Part shown: positions 1 to 5,358 of the stretch, piece after piece
Layout of the letters: every line of letters starts with the position of its first letter
Position numbering within the stretch: position 1 is the first letter of the stretch
Made by a program: the position numbers and the translations under genes
The notes under the pieces: generated by a model
Databases searched by the model: none
What the model was told of the DNA's origin: nothing
The model's input: the letters and a program-made list of their open reading frames with translations, nothing else
Origin: Thiotrichaceae bacterium
Lineage (GTDB): Bacteria; Pseudomonadota; Gammaproteobacteria; Thiotrichales; Thiotrichaceae
Direction of reading: 5' to 3'
Length of the DNA stretch: 5,358 bases
Assembly: GCA_024762625.1 (NCBI GenBank)
Contig: JANTHA010000159.1
Location: forward strand, 1 to 5,358

Positions 1-500
1 AGGCCTTTCTGGTATTCGCCGCCCACGATTCTGTCCATAAACAAACCAAACCAGCGCATTATCGGGTTCATGCCAGCATCGGTATCAAAACCCCATGTCA
101 CTTTTGTTTTCCCATTATCGGGAACCAGGCGAAAGAACGAAGTCGCCTTGCCCTGATCGCCAAAATCCAGCGCGACCTTGAGTGACTCGCCTTCGACAGC
201 GTCGGTAACAACCCAGCTGCCGCTACCCACTTCCGATTTATTACTTTGCCATTTCATTCCCGCGCCCTTTCCCGCTTCTGGCCCGATGAATTGTACTTTC
301 ATATCAGGATCAAGTTGCGACCATGGCGACCATTGACGAAATAATTTCGGATTACTGAGAAAAGGATATATTTTTTCCGCAGGAGCAGATATTTCGACGC
401 TACGCTCCACATGCTGTTTTTGTGGCAGAAAAAAGCTCACCACAATAATCAACAACACCAGCAAAACGAGCACATGTACTAACTTTTTTAAAATAGCCAT
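1..500 (-). CDS. SRPBCC (START/polyketide cyclase-like) family protein, membrane-anchored, C-terminus outside window
   Basis: The reading frame starts at ATG 500-498 and stays open for 166 codons to the left edge, so the C-terminal end is missing. An in-frame TAG at 506-504 makes this ATG the first possible start. Residues about 4-25 form one hydrophobic segment after MAILKK, so the protein is probably anchored in the inner membrane by its N-terminus. From about residue 30 it has the opening of the SRPBCC fold: HVERSVEISAPAEKIYPFLS, then a LFRQWSPW segment, and later a GxGAGMKW turn and a TKVTWGFD strand. These are typical of polyketide cyclase/dehydrase-type small-ligand-binding proteins. 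The family binds hydrophobic ligands in a helix-grip pocket; no specific substrate can be named. No strong Shine-Dalgarno is visible: GGGAG lies about 14 bases upstream, rather far. The gene is divergent from the YidD-like gene. Confidence 0.85.
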   Translation of the reverse strand, partial: MAILKKLVHVLVLLVLLIIVVSFFLPQKQHVERSVEISAPAEKIYPFLSNPKLFRQWSPWSQLDPDMKVQFIGPEAGKGAGMKWQSNKSEVGSGSWVVTDAVEGESLKVALDFGDQGKATSFFRLVPDNGKTKVTWGFDTDAGMNPIMRWFGLFMDRIVGGEYQKG

Positions 501-601
501 AAACTAAAAGTATACTCCCAACCCGGAACAGGAATCCATACGAAAAAGTGAAACTATTCGCCAGATACATGAACTGACGTCGAAACAAGTAAAATGCATG
601 C

Positions 602-631
602 TTGAACAGAATTTCCGATTCAATTTATTAA
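602..631 (+). promoter_or_regulatory. Possible weak sigma-70 promoter for the YidD-like gene
   Basis: TTGAAC (602-607) and TATTAA (626-631) are separated by 18 bases; each matches 4 of 6 positions of the sigma-70 consensus. The pair would start transcription about 15 bases before ATG 653, leaving a short leader. AT-rich DNA gives such pairs by chance, so this is only a candidate. Confidence 0.25.
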
Positions 632-652
632 ATCACTGCTTGTTAATAACGT

Positions 653-973
653 ATGAAGACAAAACCAGAAAGCCAGCTTGCCATTAGGTTGATCACATTT
701 TACCAGCGCCACATATCGCCTCATAAGGGCTTCTGTTGCGCCCACCACGCACTGACCGGGGAACCTTCCTGTTCGGAATTTGCGCGCATAACCATCTCGG
801 AAAAAGGTCTGATAAAGTCATTGCCGCATATTGCGGGACAATTTAAGGCGTGCAGGCAGTCCCTGGAAAAACTGAAACAGGACATCAAAAAAGACTGGGA
901 AAAAAATGACTGCGGCTCATTATCGCGTTGCGGCGGCGAGTCTGTCTTCTGTTGCTGTGGCGCCTGGTTTTGA
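653..973 (+). CDS. YidD-like protein (membrane protein insertion efficiency factor family), Cys-rich variant
   Basis: The 106-residue product carries the YidD signature in modified form: FYQRHISPHKGFCC at 16-29, then PSCSEFA at 38-44 in place of the usual PTCSEYA, then EKGLIKS and a cysteine at 67 where canonical YidD has its RCHP segment. YidD is a small protein at the inner face of the membrane that assists YidC-dependent membrane protein insertion. The canonical gene sits in the rpmH-rnpA-yidD-yidC cluster, which is absent here, so this is probably a stand-alone paralogue. The C-terminal third is unusual: a lysine-rich helix (72-85) followed by a tail with cysteines at 87, 93 and 100-102. 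Metal binding by these cysteines is a guess. An in-frame TAA at 647-649 makes ATG 653 the first ATG start, but no Shine-Dalgarno is visible. The family call is fairly secure; a role in insertion is inferred. Confidence 0.75.
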   Translation: MKTKPESQLAIRLITFYQRHISPHKGFCCAHHALTGEPSCSEFARITISEKGLIKSLPHIAGQFKACRQSLEKLKQDIKKDWEKNDCGSLSRCGGESVFCCCGAWF

Positions 974-983
974 TCCGGGTTAT

Positions 984-1124
984 GGGTACCTCTATTAATT
1001 AGGATTTTCGTTCGAGTTCTAGGCGGATGGATTTTGAGAACCGCAGTGTATAAGTCATACATGAGGATCGCAGAAATTCATCCAACGCAGAAATCGGGCG
1101 AAAAGACAATTAATAGAGATGCCC
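984..1124. mobile_element. MITE-like palindromic element, 141 bp, with terminal inverted repeats and TTAT target duplication
   Basis: The left end GGGTACCTCTATTAATT (984-1000) and the right end AATTAATAGAGATGCCC (1108-1124) are inverted repeats matching at 15 of 17 positions. TTAT stands directly outside both ends (980-983 and 1125-1128), as expected for a 4-bp target site duplication. The interior is also an imperfect palindrome: TTTTCG near 1005 pairs with CGAAAA near 1099, GGATG near 1025 pairs with CATCC near 1079, and the tip GTGTAT/ATACAT (1047-1052, 1058-1063) closes on AAGTC. The whole element can therefore fold into one long hairpin. It encodes no protein, so it would be non-autonomous and depend on a transposase elsewhere. 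Which family of elements it belongs to cannot be fixed from this copy alone. Confidence 0.75.
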
Positions 1125-1130
1125 TTATGA

Positions 1131-2126
1131 CTAATGCGGGAACTCACGCGGATCATCCCGGTAGCCGTGTTCCACGCCCTTGACCACAATCGCAACCGCA
1201 TCGTGTGGATGCAGGCTTTCCATGTGGTTAACGCGAATCCAGAAATCAGTTAGCGTTTCATCCTTGTCCAGCTCCGCCTGTACGCGGCGCGCGGCGTCTT
1301 CGCAAAACATCAGGTTGGCGGCGTTAAGGCGCGCAAACTCCTGTTCATCCTCGCGCTTGACGGCGGCCTGAACCGGCGTTTGCAGTGCGTTTTCAATCTG
1401 GTCGATCAGGCGTGAAATCGGCAGGTCTTCAACCTTGTCGGACAGCTTGACGCGCACCTGGGCGATGCTGCGCTGACTGTGCGGCGTTGCCGAGATGCCT
1501 TGTGATGTACCGAGCCATTCCATTACCTCATCCAGATCGACCTTGCCGGCATCGGCTGAAGCGGCAAATTTATCTTTGAAGCCCTGCTGTATCAGGTCGC
1601 GCGAGAGCGCCGCTGAGCACGGACAGGTTGAAGAATAAGGGACTTCAATGGTGAGCTCGGTGGTCAGAACGCCTTTACGCAAAGAGGTGATCGGGCGAAC
1701 CCGATAGGCTTTCCAGCCAGTATTATTACTTTTTAAAGACTTGCGCCGCTCGAAGAACTCAAGCCGGCATTCCAGATAGCCGCTGTCGCTGATGCCTTCA
1801 TGCGATTCAACAAAATATTCGACAATCTCGCGCAGCAGTGCGGGCGTCAAGACATGATCGCCAAGCATCTGATCCACCGCCAGATACAAACGCGACATAT
1901 GAATGCCCTTGCTCTTGGGATCGGTCAAATTGACATAAGCCTGCACCCTGGCGACCGTCTGGATATCCTCGCCCTTGCCATTGAGCATGTGAACCGGTAC
2001 TTCGATTTCACTCATGCCCACCCAGTTTAGCGGCGCATTGGGACCGGAATGTGGTTCGTTGGCTATATCGGGCAGGTCATTGCTCAAATCGCAACTGTCG
2101 TCTGTACAACCTTCGCTGGCGCTCAT
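1131..2126 (-). CDS. folE2: GTP cyclohydrolase FolE2 (type IB)
   Basis: This 331-residue protein is a type IB GTP cyclohydrolase I. It opens the ring of GTP to give 7,8-dihydroneopterin triphosphate, the first step of tetrahydrofolate synthesis and also the entry to queuosine-type pterin derivatives; it acts in the cytoplasm. Family landmarks are VARVQAYVNL (58-67), the GIHMSRLY segment (74-81), the active-site motif STCPCS (166-171) whose first cysteine of CPC is the conserved metal/catalytic residue, TPHSQRS (214-220), FCEDAARRVQ (274-283) and the C-terminal HPHDA (306-310). The type IB enzyme is unrelated in sequence to FolE and in several bacteria replaces it under zinc limitation. No clear Zur operator is seen here, so it may be the main enzyme. 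ATG 2126 has AGGA seven bases upstream. An N-terminal extension of about 25 residues with two cysteines (7 and 12) precedes the conserved part. The gene converges with the YidD-like gene. Confidence 0.95.
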   Translation of the reverse strand: MSASEGCTDDSCDLSNDLPDIANEPHSGPNAPLNWVGMSEIEVPVHMLNGKGEDIQTVARVQAYVNLTDPKSKGIHMSRLYLAVDQMLGDHVLTPALLREIVEYFVESHEGISDSGYLECRLEFFERRKSLKSNNTGWKAYRVRPITSLRKGVLTTELTIEVPYSSTCPCSAALSRDLIQQGFKDKFAASADAGKVDLDEVMEWLGTSQGISATPHSQRSIAQVRVKLSDKVEDLPISRLIDQIENALQTPVQAAVKREDEQEFARLNAANLMFCEDAARRVQAELDKDETLTDFWIRVNHMESLHPHDAVAIVVKGVEHGYRDDPREFPH

Positions 2127-2133
2127 CAGAGAG

Positions 2134-2137
2134 TCCT
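2134..2137 (-). promoter_or_regulatory. Ribosome binding site of folE2
   Basis: On the minus strand AGGA is followed by seven bases and then the ATG at 2126-2124. This supports the full-length start rather than an internal methionine nearer the conserved domain. Confidence 0.6.
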
Positions 2138-2159
2138 ATCTAATCATTGGGGGGTGTGA

Positions 2160-2165
2160 ATTATA
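2160..2165 (-). promoter_or_regulatory. -10 box of a probable folE2 promoter
   Basis: A perfect TATAAT reads on the minus strand in the 75-bp gap between the DUF255 gene and folE2. It would place the start of transcription near 2153 and give a leader of about 27 bases. No good -35 hexamer is found at the right distance, so the promoter may be weak or activator-dependent, and folE2 may also be read from the upstream gene. Confidence 0.4.
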
Positions 2166-2192
2166 CATAAAGCCGAGCTAATTGGGAGTATT

Positions 2193-2210
2193 ACCATATT
2201 ACTATATGGT
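2193..2210. repeat. Small perfect inverted repeat at the end of the DUF255 gene
   Basis: ACCATAT and ATATGGT form 7-bp arms around a 4-base centre (TACT), overlapping the stop codon at 2204-2202. There is no following T run on the minus strand, so it does not look like an intrinsic terminator. It lies just upstream of the folE2 -10 box and could be an operator or an mRNA-stabilising hairpin; neither is shown. Confidence 0.4.
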
Positions 2211-4283
2211 TTTGAGGATTTCATCGCCATAAACCGGCGGCGCGCAGCTCATGCCAGCGCAAAGATAAGCAACGAGCTGTTGCTGTGGCGCTTTTGCCGC
2301 CAGCATGTCAGGCAAGTCTGTTATGGTATCGGGAATAAAGAACATTTGACGGTGCGGCTGGTAGCGATGACTGACCTCGCCCTGCAATTTTGCCAGCGAC
2401 TGCTCTGCGCCGCGAATAATCACGGTTTGCGACGCATCCAGGTGCTCTTCCAGCGCCTTGAGCATGGCGCAATGCGCCATCGGCGATTGGTTGATCCCCG
2501 CCCAGGCGTTTTTCAAGGCGCGCTCGGCAGCGTCCAGATAACGCGTTTCTCCGAGCAGATAGCCAAGGCGTTGCAAGGCAAACGCGGCCACGCCGTTGCC
2601 ATTGGGCAACGCATCATCGGCATAGGTCTTGATGCGCTGAATCAGTTGTTCGTGATCATGTGCGGTAAACCAGAAACCGCCCTGCTCTGAATCCTCAAAC
2701 TGCGCCAGCAGCGCGTCTGCAAGCGCTATGGCAAAGCTCAGATCGTCAGTGCGCCAGCGCGTTTGCAGCAGTTCCAGCAAGGCGTCCAGCAAAAAGGCGT
2801 AATCATCCAGATAGGCGTTTAGATGCGCCTTGCCATCCTTGCAGGTCGCCAGCAGACGGCCATCGCGCCACATCGTATTGCGTATGAAATCGACCGCGCG
2901 GGTCGCGCTTTCAGCATATTCCGGCTGATCCAGATAACGCGCCGCGAGCGCCATGCCGCGAATCATCAGCGCGTTCCATGAAATCAGTATCTTGTCGTCG
3001 CGACCCGGTGGAATCCGCTGCTGTCGAGCCGCCAGCAATCGCTCCCTGGCCGAATCCAGTAGATCAGTAATCTCCGCCTTGCTTTTAGCGAACTGCCGAG
3101 CCAGCTCATCCATATCGGCGCTGATATACAAATGCCATTTGCCTTCAAAGTTGGCTTTTTTATCCAGTCCGTAACGGCGTGCAAATACCTCATATTGCTC
3201 ATTCTTTTCAGAGCCATCAGCAAGCGCTGCGCGCAACTGCTCAGGCGTCCAGACATAAAACAGGCCTTCGTGGGTTTGCCCCTGATCATCCGGCGAATCC
3301 GCATCCAGACTGGAAAAATAACCACCCTGCTCTTTTGTTTGAGCCGACTGCATCTCGCGCATCGCCCAGTTGGCGGTTTCGCGGCAAACCCGTTTAAACA
3401 GGCGACTATCAAGCGCCGCGCTTGCCTGCGCATATTCCGCCAGCAATGCGCCATTATCGTAAAGCATTTTCTCAAAATGGGGAATCAACCACGCATCATC
3501 GGTCGAATAGCGGAAAAAGCCGCCGCCTAGTTGGTCATTCACGCCGCCGCGCGCCATTTTCTCCAGCGTGAACGTGGCCATGGCAAGCGCCTTCTCATCT
3601 CGGACGCCTTCCTGACCAACAGAAAATGCATGGCGCATTAAACGCTCGATGAACGATGTATGCGGAAATTTCGGCGCTACGCCAAAGCCGCCCTGCTTCT
3701 CATCAAACTGTTTCGCCAACTGGTTGCGCGCCTGATCCAGCGGCGCACTGACCAGTTTCGCCTCAGATGACGGCGGCGTGTAAAGACTCTCAAGCGCTCC
3801 GGCCAGCGATTCGTTTTGACGAGCAATATCATTCTGACGCTCCCTGAACAACGCATCCACGCGCTTAAGCAAATCCCGGAAAGAAATCATCCCTTGGCGC
3901 GGCTTGTCCGGAAAATAGGTTCCGGCAAAAAAAGGCATCTGGTCCTGTGGCGTCAGAAACACGGTTAGCGGCCAGCCGCCCGGGCGCTGCGTCAACATCT
4001 GGTGCGCGCTCTGGTAAAGCTTATCCAGATCGGGACGCTCCTCCCTGTCTACCTTGATATTGACAAACAAATCATTCATCAACGCGGCTGTTTTCTCATT
4101 CTCAAAGGATTCATGCGCCATCACATGGCACCAGTGACAAGCCGAATAGCCGATGGACAACAGGATAGGCTTGTTTTGTTCCCTGGCGAGCGCCAGCGCC
4201 TCCTGGTCCCAGGAATGCCAGTCAACCGGATTGTCGGCGTGTTGCTTTAGGTATGGACTGGTTTCGGCGGCGAGACGGTTCAT
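2202..4283 (-). CDS. Thioredoxin domain-containing protein, DUF255/YyaL (SSP411) family
   Basis: The start ATG 4283-4281 is chosen because the family begins at [21 protein letters not shown] frame extension to TTG 4310 adds nine non-conserved residues. The product has 693 residues, the usual length of the family. The N-terminal domain (about 1-160) is a thioredoxin-like fold (Thioredox_DsbH type) with the redox-type motif CHWC at 49-52 in [11 protein letters not shown], followed by [14 protein letters not shown] and [11 protein letters not shown]. The rest (about 200-690) resembles an alpha/alpha six-barrel of the glycosidase or epimerase type, with [18 protein letters not shown] and [10 protein letters not shown] (about 247-278), [12 protein letters not shown] (about 430) and LPNGNGVAA (about 555), and it ends with [14 protein letters not shown]. 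There is no signal peptide, so it is cytoplasmic. The substrate is unknown; eukaryotic SPATA20 is the relative. No frameshift or loss of key residues is seen. folE2 follows 75 bp downstream on the same strand. Confidence 0.93.
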   Translation of the reverse strand: MNRLAAETSPYLKQHADNPVDWHSWDQEALALAREQNKPILLSIGYSACHWCHVMAHESFENEKTAALMNDLFVNIKVDREERPDLDKLYQSAHQMLTQRPGGWPLTVFLTPQDQMPFFAGTYFPDKPRQGMISFRDLLKRVDALFRERQNDIARQNESLAGALESLYTPPSSEAKLVSAPLDQARNQLAKQFDEKQGGFGVAPKFPHTSFIERLMRHAFSVGQEGVRDEKALAMATFTLEKMARGGVNDQLGGGFFRYSTDDAWLIPHFEKMLYDNGALLAEYAQASAALDSRLFKRVCRETANWAMREMQSAQTKEQGGYFSSLDADSPDDQGQTHEGLFYVWTPEQLRAALADGSEKNEQYEVFARRYGLDKKANFEGKWHLYISADMDELARQFAKSKAEITDLLDSARERLLAARQQRIPPGRDDKILISWNALMIRGMALAARYLDQPEYAESATRAVDFIRNTMWRDGRLLATCKDGKAHLNAYLDDYAFLLDALLELLQTRWRTDDLSFAIALADALLAQFEDSEQGGFWFTAHDHEQLIQRIKTYADDALPNGNGVAAFALQRLGYLLGETRYLDAAERALKNAWAGINQSPMAHCAMLKALEEHLDASQTVIIRGAEQSLAKLQGEVSHRYQPHRQMFFIPDTITDLPDMLAAKAPQQQLVAYLCAGMSCAPPVYGDEILKTI

Positions 4284-4312
4284 TTTCGAAGCTCGGAAGG
4301 ACAAGAACAATA

Positions 4313-4341
4313 ATAATGTGCCAAATTTGAATTTTTAACAA
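4313..4341 (-). promoter_or_regulatory. Possible promoter of the DUF255 gene
   Basis: On the minus strand TTGTTA (4341-4336) and CATTAT (4318-4313) are 17 bases apart, each matching 4 of 6 consensus positions. Transcription would begin near 4306, downstream of the alternative TTG at 4310, which agrees with the ATG start at 4283. Confidence 0.3.
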
Positions 4342-4448
4342 GCTTCGATGCGGAAGATAAAAGACGGCAAACCGAGGCTGAAAAACCGAAATTCATCATT
4401 ACGGCACAGGCCAATCCATGCTTATAAACCTTGCCGTGGCGAAAATGG

Positions 4449-4470
4449 ATGCCGGTCTACACCCCGGCAT
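4449..4470. repeat. Dispersed REP-like palindrome (ATGCCGG...CCGGCAT)
   Basis: Perfect 7-bp arms ATGCCGG (4449-4455) and CCGGCAT (4464-4470) enclose an 8-base loop. With flanks, the minus strand reads TCCGTCATGCCGG then CCGGCATCCA, the form of a palindromic repeat found scattered between genes in many proteobacterial genomes. It lies in a 422-bp stretch without a convincing gene (4284-4705). The short plus-strand frame through it (4348-4572) is low-complexity, has no ribosome binding site and is not taken as a gene. Confidence 0.55.
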
Positions 4471-4559
4471 GACGGAGCGGAGAATGCCCAGCCAATAAAT
4501 GCAAAACTGGACATTTTTCTGTTTCACGACAGCCAAATCCTCATGACAAAAACAAGACA

Positions 4560-4646
4560 ATTTAACCATTAAGGATATGGGAACACGAAGGAAAATGCTT
4601 TTTTCTGCGGTTTTCAGCTTAAAGCTCTGCGTCCTCTACGTTAAAT
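4560..4646 (-). other. Possible degenerate integron attC site downstream of the cupin gene
   Basis: On the minus strand ATTTAAC (4646-4640) fits the R'' consensus RYYYAAC, and GTTAAAT (4566-4560) fits the R' consensus GTTRRRY; the two are exact reverse complements. The span of 87 bp is within the attC size range. Inside, AGGACGCAG follows the R'' end, like GGACGCAG in the clearer attC at 5104-5169, but pairing of the inner arms is poor (essentially AGGA against TCCT). It starts 60 bases after the cupin stop codon, about where that cassette's own attC should lie. It may be a decayed site or a coincidence in AT-rich DNA. Confidence 0.35.
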
Positions 4647-4705
4647 ACGGGATTGAACAAGACGCTGCAAACGGCGCGGTTTTGTGGTTTTAATTCTGGA
4701 TATCC

Positions 4706-5077
4706 TCAAACTCCGGTGGATTGGCTTGGATATGATATTTCTAAGACTAAACAGCCAACATCTGTTTTAAACGGACCATGAATTTCTCCGGGCGGTCTGC
4801 TTGCATAGTCACCTACCTTTAGCCATTTATCAAATGCAGCATCGTACAGTTTACCCTCCAATATGAAAATTTCTTCTGGGTAACTATGGCTCTTTGAACC
4901 AAATGAAGTTGTATCCTCTCCCGGGTTGAACCTTGTTAGCCTCGTGTAGTCACCTGATACTTCATCTATGGCTAGCGTCAATTCTTCCGCCAACCCATCC
5001 ATACCTTCTATTGGTTCCCATTTAGCGTTATTTTCTGGTAGCAACGGATTCCAGTATTGAATTGTACTTTTAGCCAA
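4706..5077 (-). CDS. Small cupin-domain protein (ChrR-type cupin), probable integron cassette gene
   Basis: The 123-residue product is a single beta-barrel cupin. Motif 1 is seen as H64-x3-E68-x6-G75 (in SHSYPEEIFILEG), and motif 2 as GDYASRPPGEIHGP (89-102) with H100. The order EEIFILEG, then G-D-Y-x3-PPG-x-x-H-x-P, then GC is that of cupins related to the C-terminal domain of the anti-sigma factor ChrR. The first histidine of the usual HxH pair is replaced by lysine (62), so metal binding may be altered. There is no signal peptide; it is probably cytoplasmic, and its substrate is unknown. Translation starts at TTG 5077-5075: an in-frame TAA lies immediately upstream, the next ATG (codon 26) would cut into the fold, and AAAGGA sits seven bases before TTG. 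The gene is AT-richer than folE2 and follows an attC-like site by 26 bp, as a cassette gene would. Confidence 0.82.
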   Translation of the reverse strand: MAKSTIQYWNPLLPENNAKWEPIEGMDGLAEELTLAIDEVSGDYTRLTRFNPGEDTTSFGSKSHSYPEEIFILEGKLYDAAFDKWLKVGDYASRPPGEIHGPFKTDVGCLVLEISYPSQSTGV

Positions 5078-5084
5078 TTAGTAT

Positions 5085-5090
5085 TCCTTT
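5085..5090 (-). promoter_or_regulatory. Strong ribosome binding site that fixes the TTG start of the cupin gene
   Basis: AAAGGA on the minus strand, in a purine-rich stretch, lies seven bases before TTG 5077. It supports the non-ATG start. It also lies just inside the cassette, between the R' end of the attC-like site and the gene. Confidence 0.65.
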
Positions 5091-5103
5091 TTCTTTCTCA
5101 GGT

Positions 5104-5169
5104 ACACAACGTTGCCTTCAGCGGGGCAGGCGCGTTAGCGACTGCGTCCGATGGAAGGCCTTGTTAACA
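5104..5169 (-). other. attC: Integron attC-like recombination site (66 bp)
   Basis: On the minus strand the site runs from TGTTAAC (R'', 5169-5163) to GTTGTGT (R', 5110-5104). R' fits the consensus GTTRRRY except at one position. Between them the arms pair: GCCTTC (5159-5154) with GAAGGC (5119-5114), continuing through CGG and CAG to a small CGC-TAAC-GCG tip. The left arm has an extra unpaired C next to the first helix and another further in, as expected of the extrahelical bases that guide the integrase on folded bottom-strand attC. The stop codon of the preceding ORF (5172-5170) directly abuts R'', and the next gene begins 26 bp after R'. This tight stop-attC-leader-gene order is the layout of gene cassettes. 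Confidence 0.7.
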
Positions 5170-5358
5170 CTAATGCTCATAGCGAAATATTTCTGTTGTG
5201 TATATTTGTTTGTTCAAGTCGCCAATAAGATCGTGAAGAAACCAGTATGTATTTAGAATCTCCTCTTTTGTTACTTCTTTTCTAACGAGTCCATTTTCTG
5301 CGTATAAAGAGTTTCTTCCAGCTGTATGAGCTATGTTGTGCCGTAACCTCTCATAAGA
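5170..5358 (-). CDS. C-terminal part of a possible HEPN-domain protein, integron cassette gene, start outside window
   Basis: The minus-strand frame is open from the right edge to TAG 5172-5170, giving the last 62 residues of a protein that begins outside the window. The frame codes for plausible protein: SYERLRHNIAHTAGRNSLY at the start of the fragment, then an EEILNTYWFLHDLIGDLNKQI amphipathic helix. RHNIAH is an R-x4-H motif with a polar residue after the arginine, as in HEPN ribonucleases and related nucleotidyl-transferase-linked toxins, and the following long helix fits the last helix of that fold. This is inference from a short fragment; it could be an unrelated helical protein. The stop codon joins directly to the attC-like site, and the sequence is AT-rich, both pointing to a mobile cassette. 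Confidence 0.6.
   Translation of the reverse strand, partial: SYERLRHNIAHTAGRNSLYAENGLVRKEVTKEEILNTYWFLHDLIGDLNKQIYTTEIFRYEH

Noticed and set aside
509..514. TATACT as a -10 box for the SRPBCC gene
   Set aside because: No -35 hexamer is found at the right distance, and transcription would start almost on the ATG.
721..1062. Minus-strand frame of 113 codons over the YidD-like gene and the palindromic element
   Set aside because: It overlaps a recognisable gene on the other strand, runs into the mobile element, and its translation shows no family features.
2182..2191. The 10-mer TTGGGAGTAT also found, on the other strand, upstream of the SRPBCC gene
   Set aside because: Two short copies without further shared flanks can arise by chance in a 5-kb window.
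2150..2192. Zur operator upstream of folE2
   Set aside because: No palindrome of the Zur type is present; the only inverted repeat nearby has a different sequence.
2984..3475. Frame of 163 codons inside the DUF255 gene, same strand
   Set aside because: It is an out-of-frame shadow of a well-conserved protein and has a biased, Arg/Ser/Cys-rich translation.
4284..4310. TTG start that lengthens the DUF255 protein by nine residues
   Set aside because: The family begins at [12 protein letters not shown], and the best candidate promoter would start transcription after this TTG.
4348..4572. Plus-strand frame of 74 codons in the intergenic stretch
   Set aside because: It translates straight through the dispersed palindrome, has no ribosome binding site and resembles no protein.

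Overview
The window looks like a gammaproteobacterial (or closely related proteobacterial) chromosome segment. This rests on the house-keeping proteins (a FolE2-type GTP cyclohydrolase, a DUF255/YyaL-type thioredoxin-fold protein, a Cys-rich YidD-like protein) and on a proteobacterial-style dispersed palindrome. The assignment is inferred from protein character only.

Layout from left to right. Positions 1-500 hold the N-terminal part of a membrane-anchored SRPBCC (START/polyketide-cyclase fold) protein on the minus strand, running off the left edge. A 152-bp divergent gap separates it from a small plus-strand gene for a YidD-like protein (653-973). This gene converges with folE2 (1131-2126, minus). 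Almost the whole gap between the two stop codons is a 141-bp MITE-like palindromic element (984-1124) with 17-bp imperfect terminal inverted repeats and a TTAT duplication on each side. Upstream of folE2 lies the large DUF255 thioredoxin-domain gene (2202-4283, minus). The two are separated by 75 bp that contain a consensus -10 box and a small perfect hairpin.

Positions 4284-4705 contain no convincing gene. They hold a possible promoter for the DUF255 gene, a dispersed REP-like palindrome (4449-4470) and a possible decayed integron recombination site (4560-4646).

The right end (about 4560-5358) reads as the tail of an integron gene-cassette array on the minus strand. It has the C-terminal end of one ORF with a HEPN-like Rx4H motif (5170-5358), whose stop codon directly abuts an attC-like site (5104-5169). 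Then comes a short leader with a strong ribosome binding site and a TTG-started small cupin gene (4706-5077). Both genes are visibly AT-richer than the core genes to the left, as expected of cassettes. No integrase gene is in the window; by orientation it would lie beyond the right edge. The main points of interest are this cassette boundary with its possible HEPN toxin or defence ORF, and the MITE lodged between the convergent stop codons.
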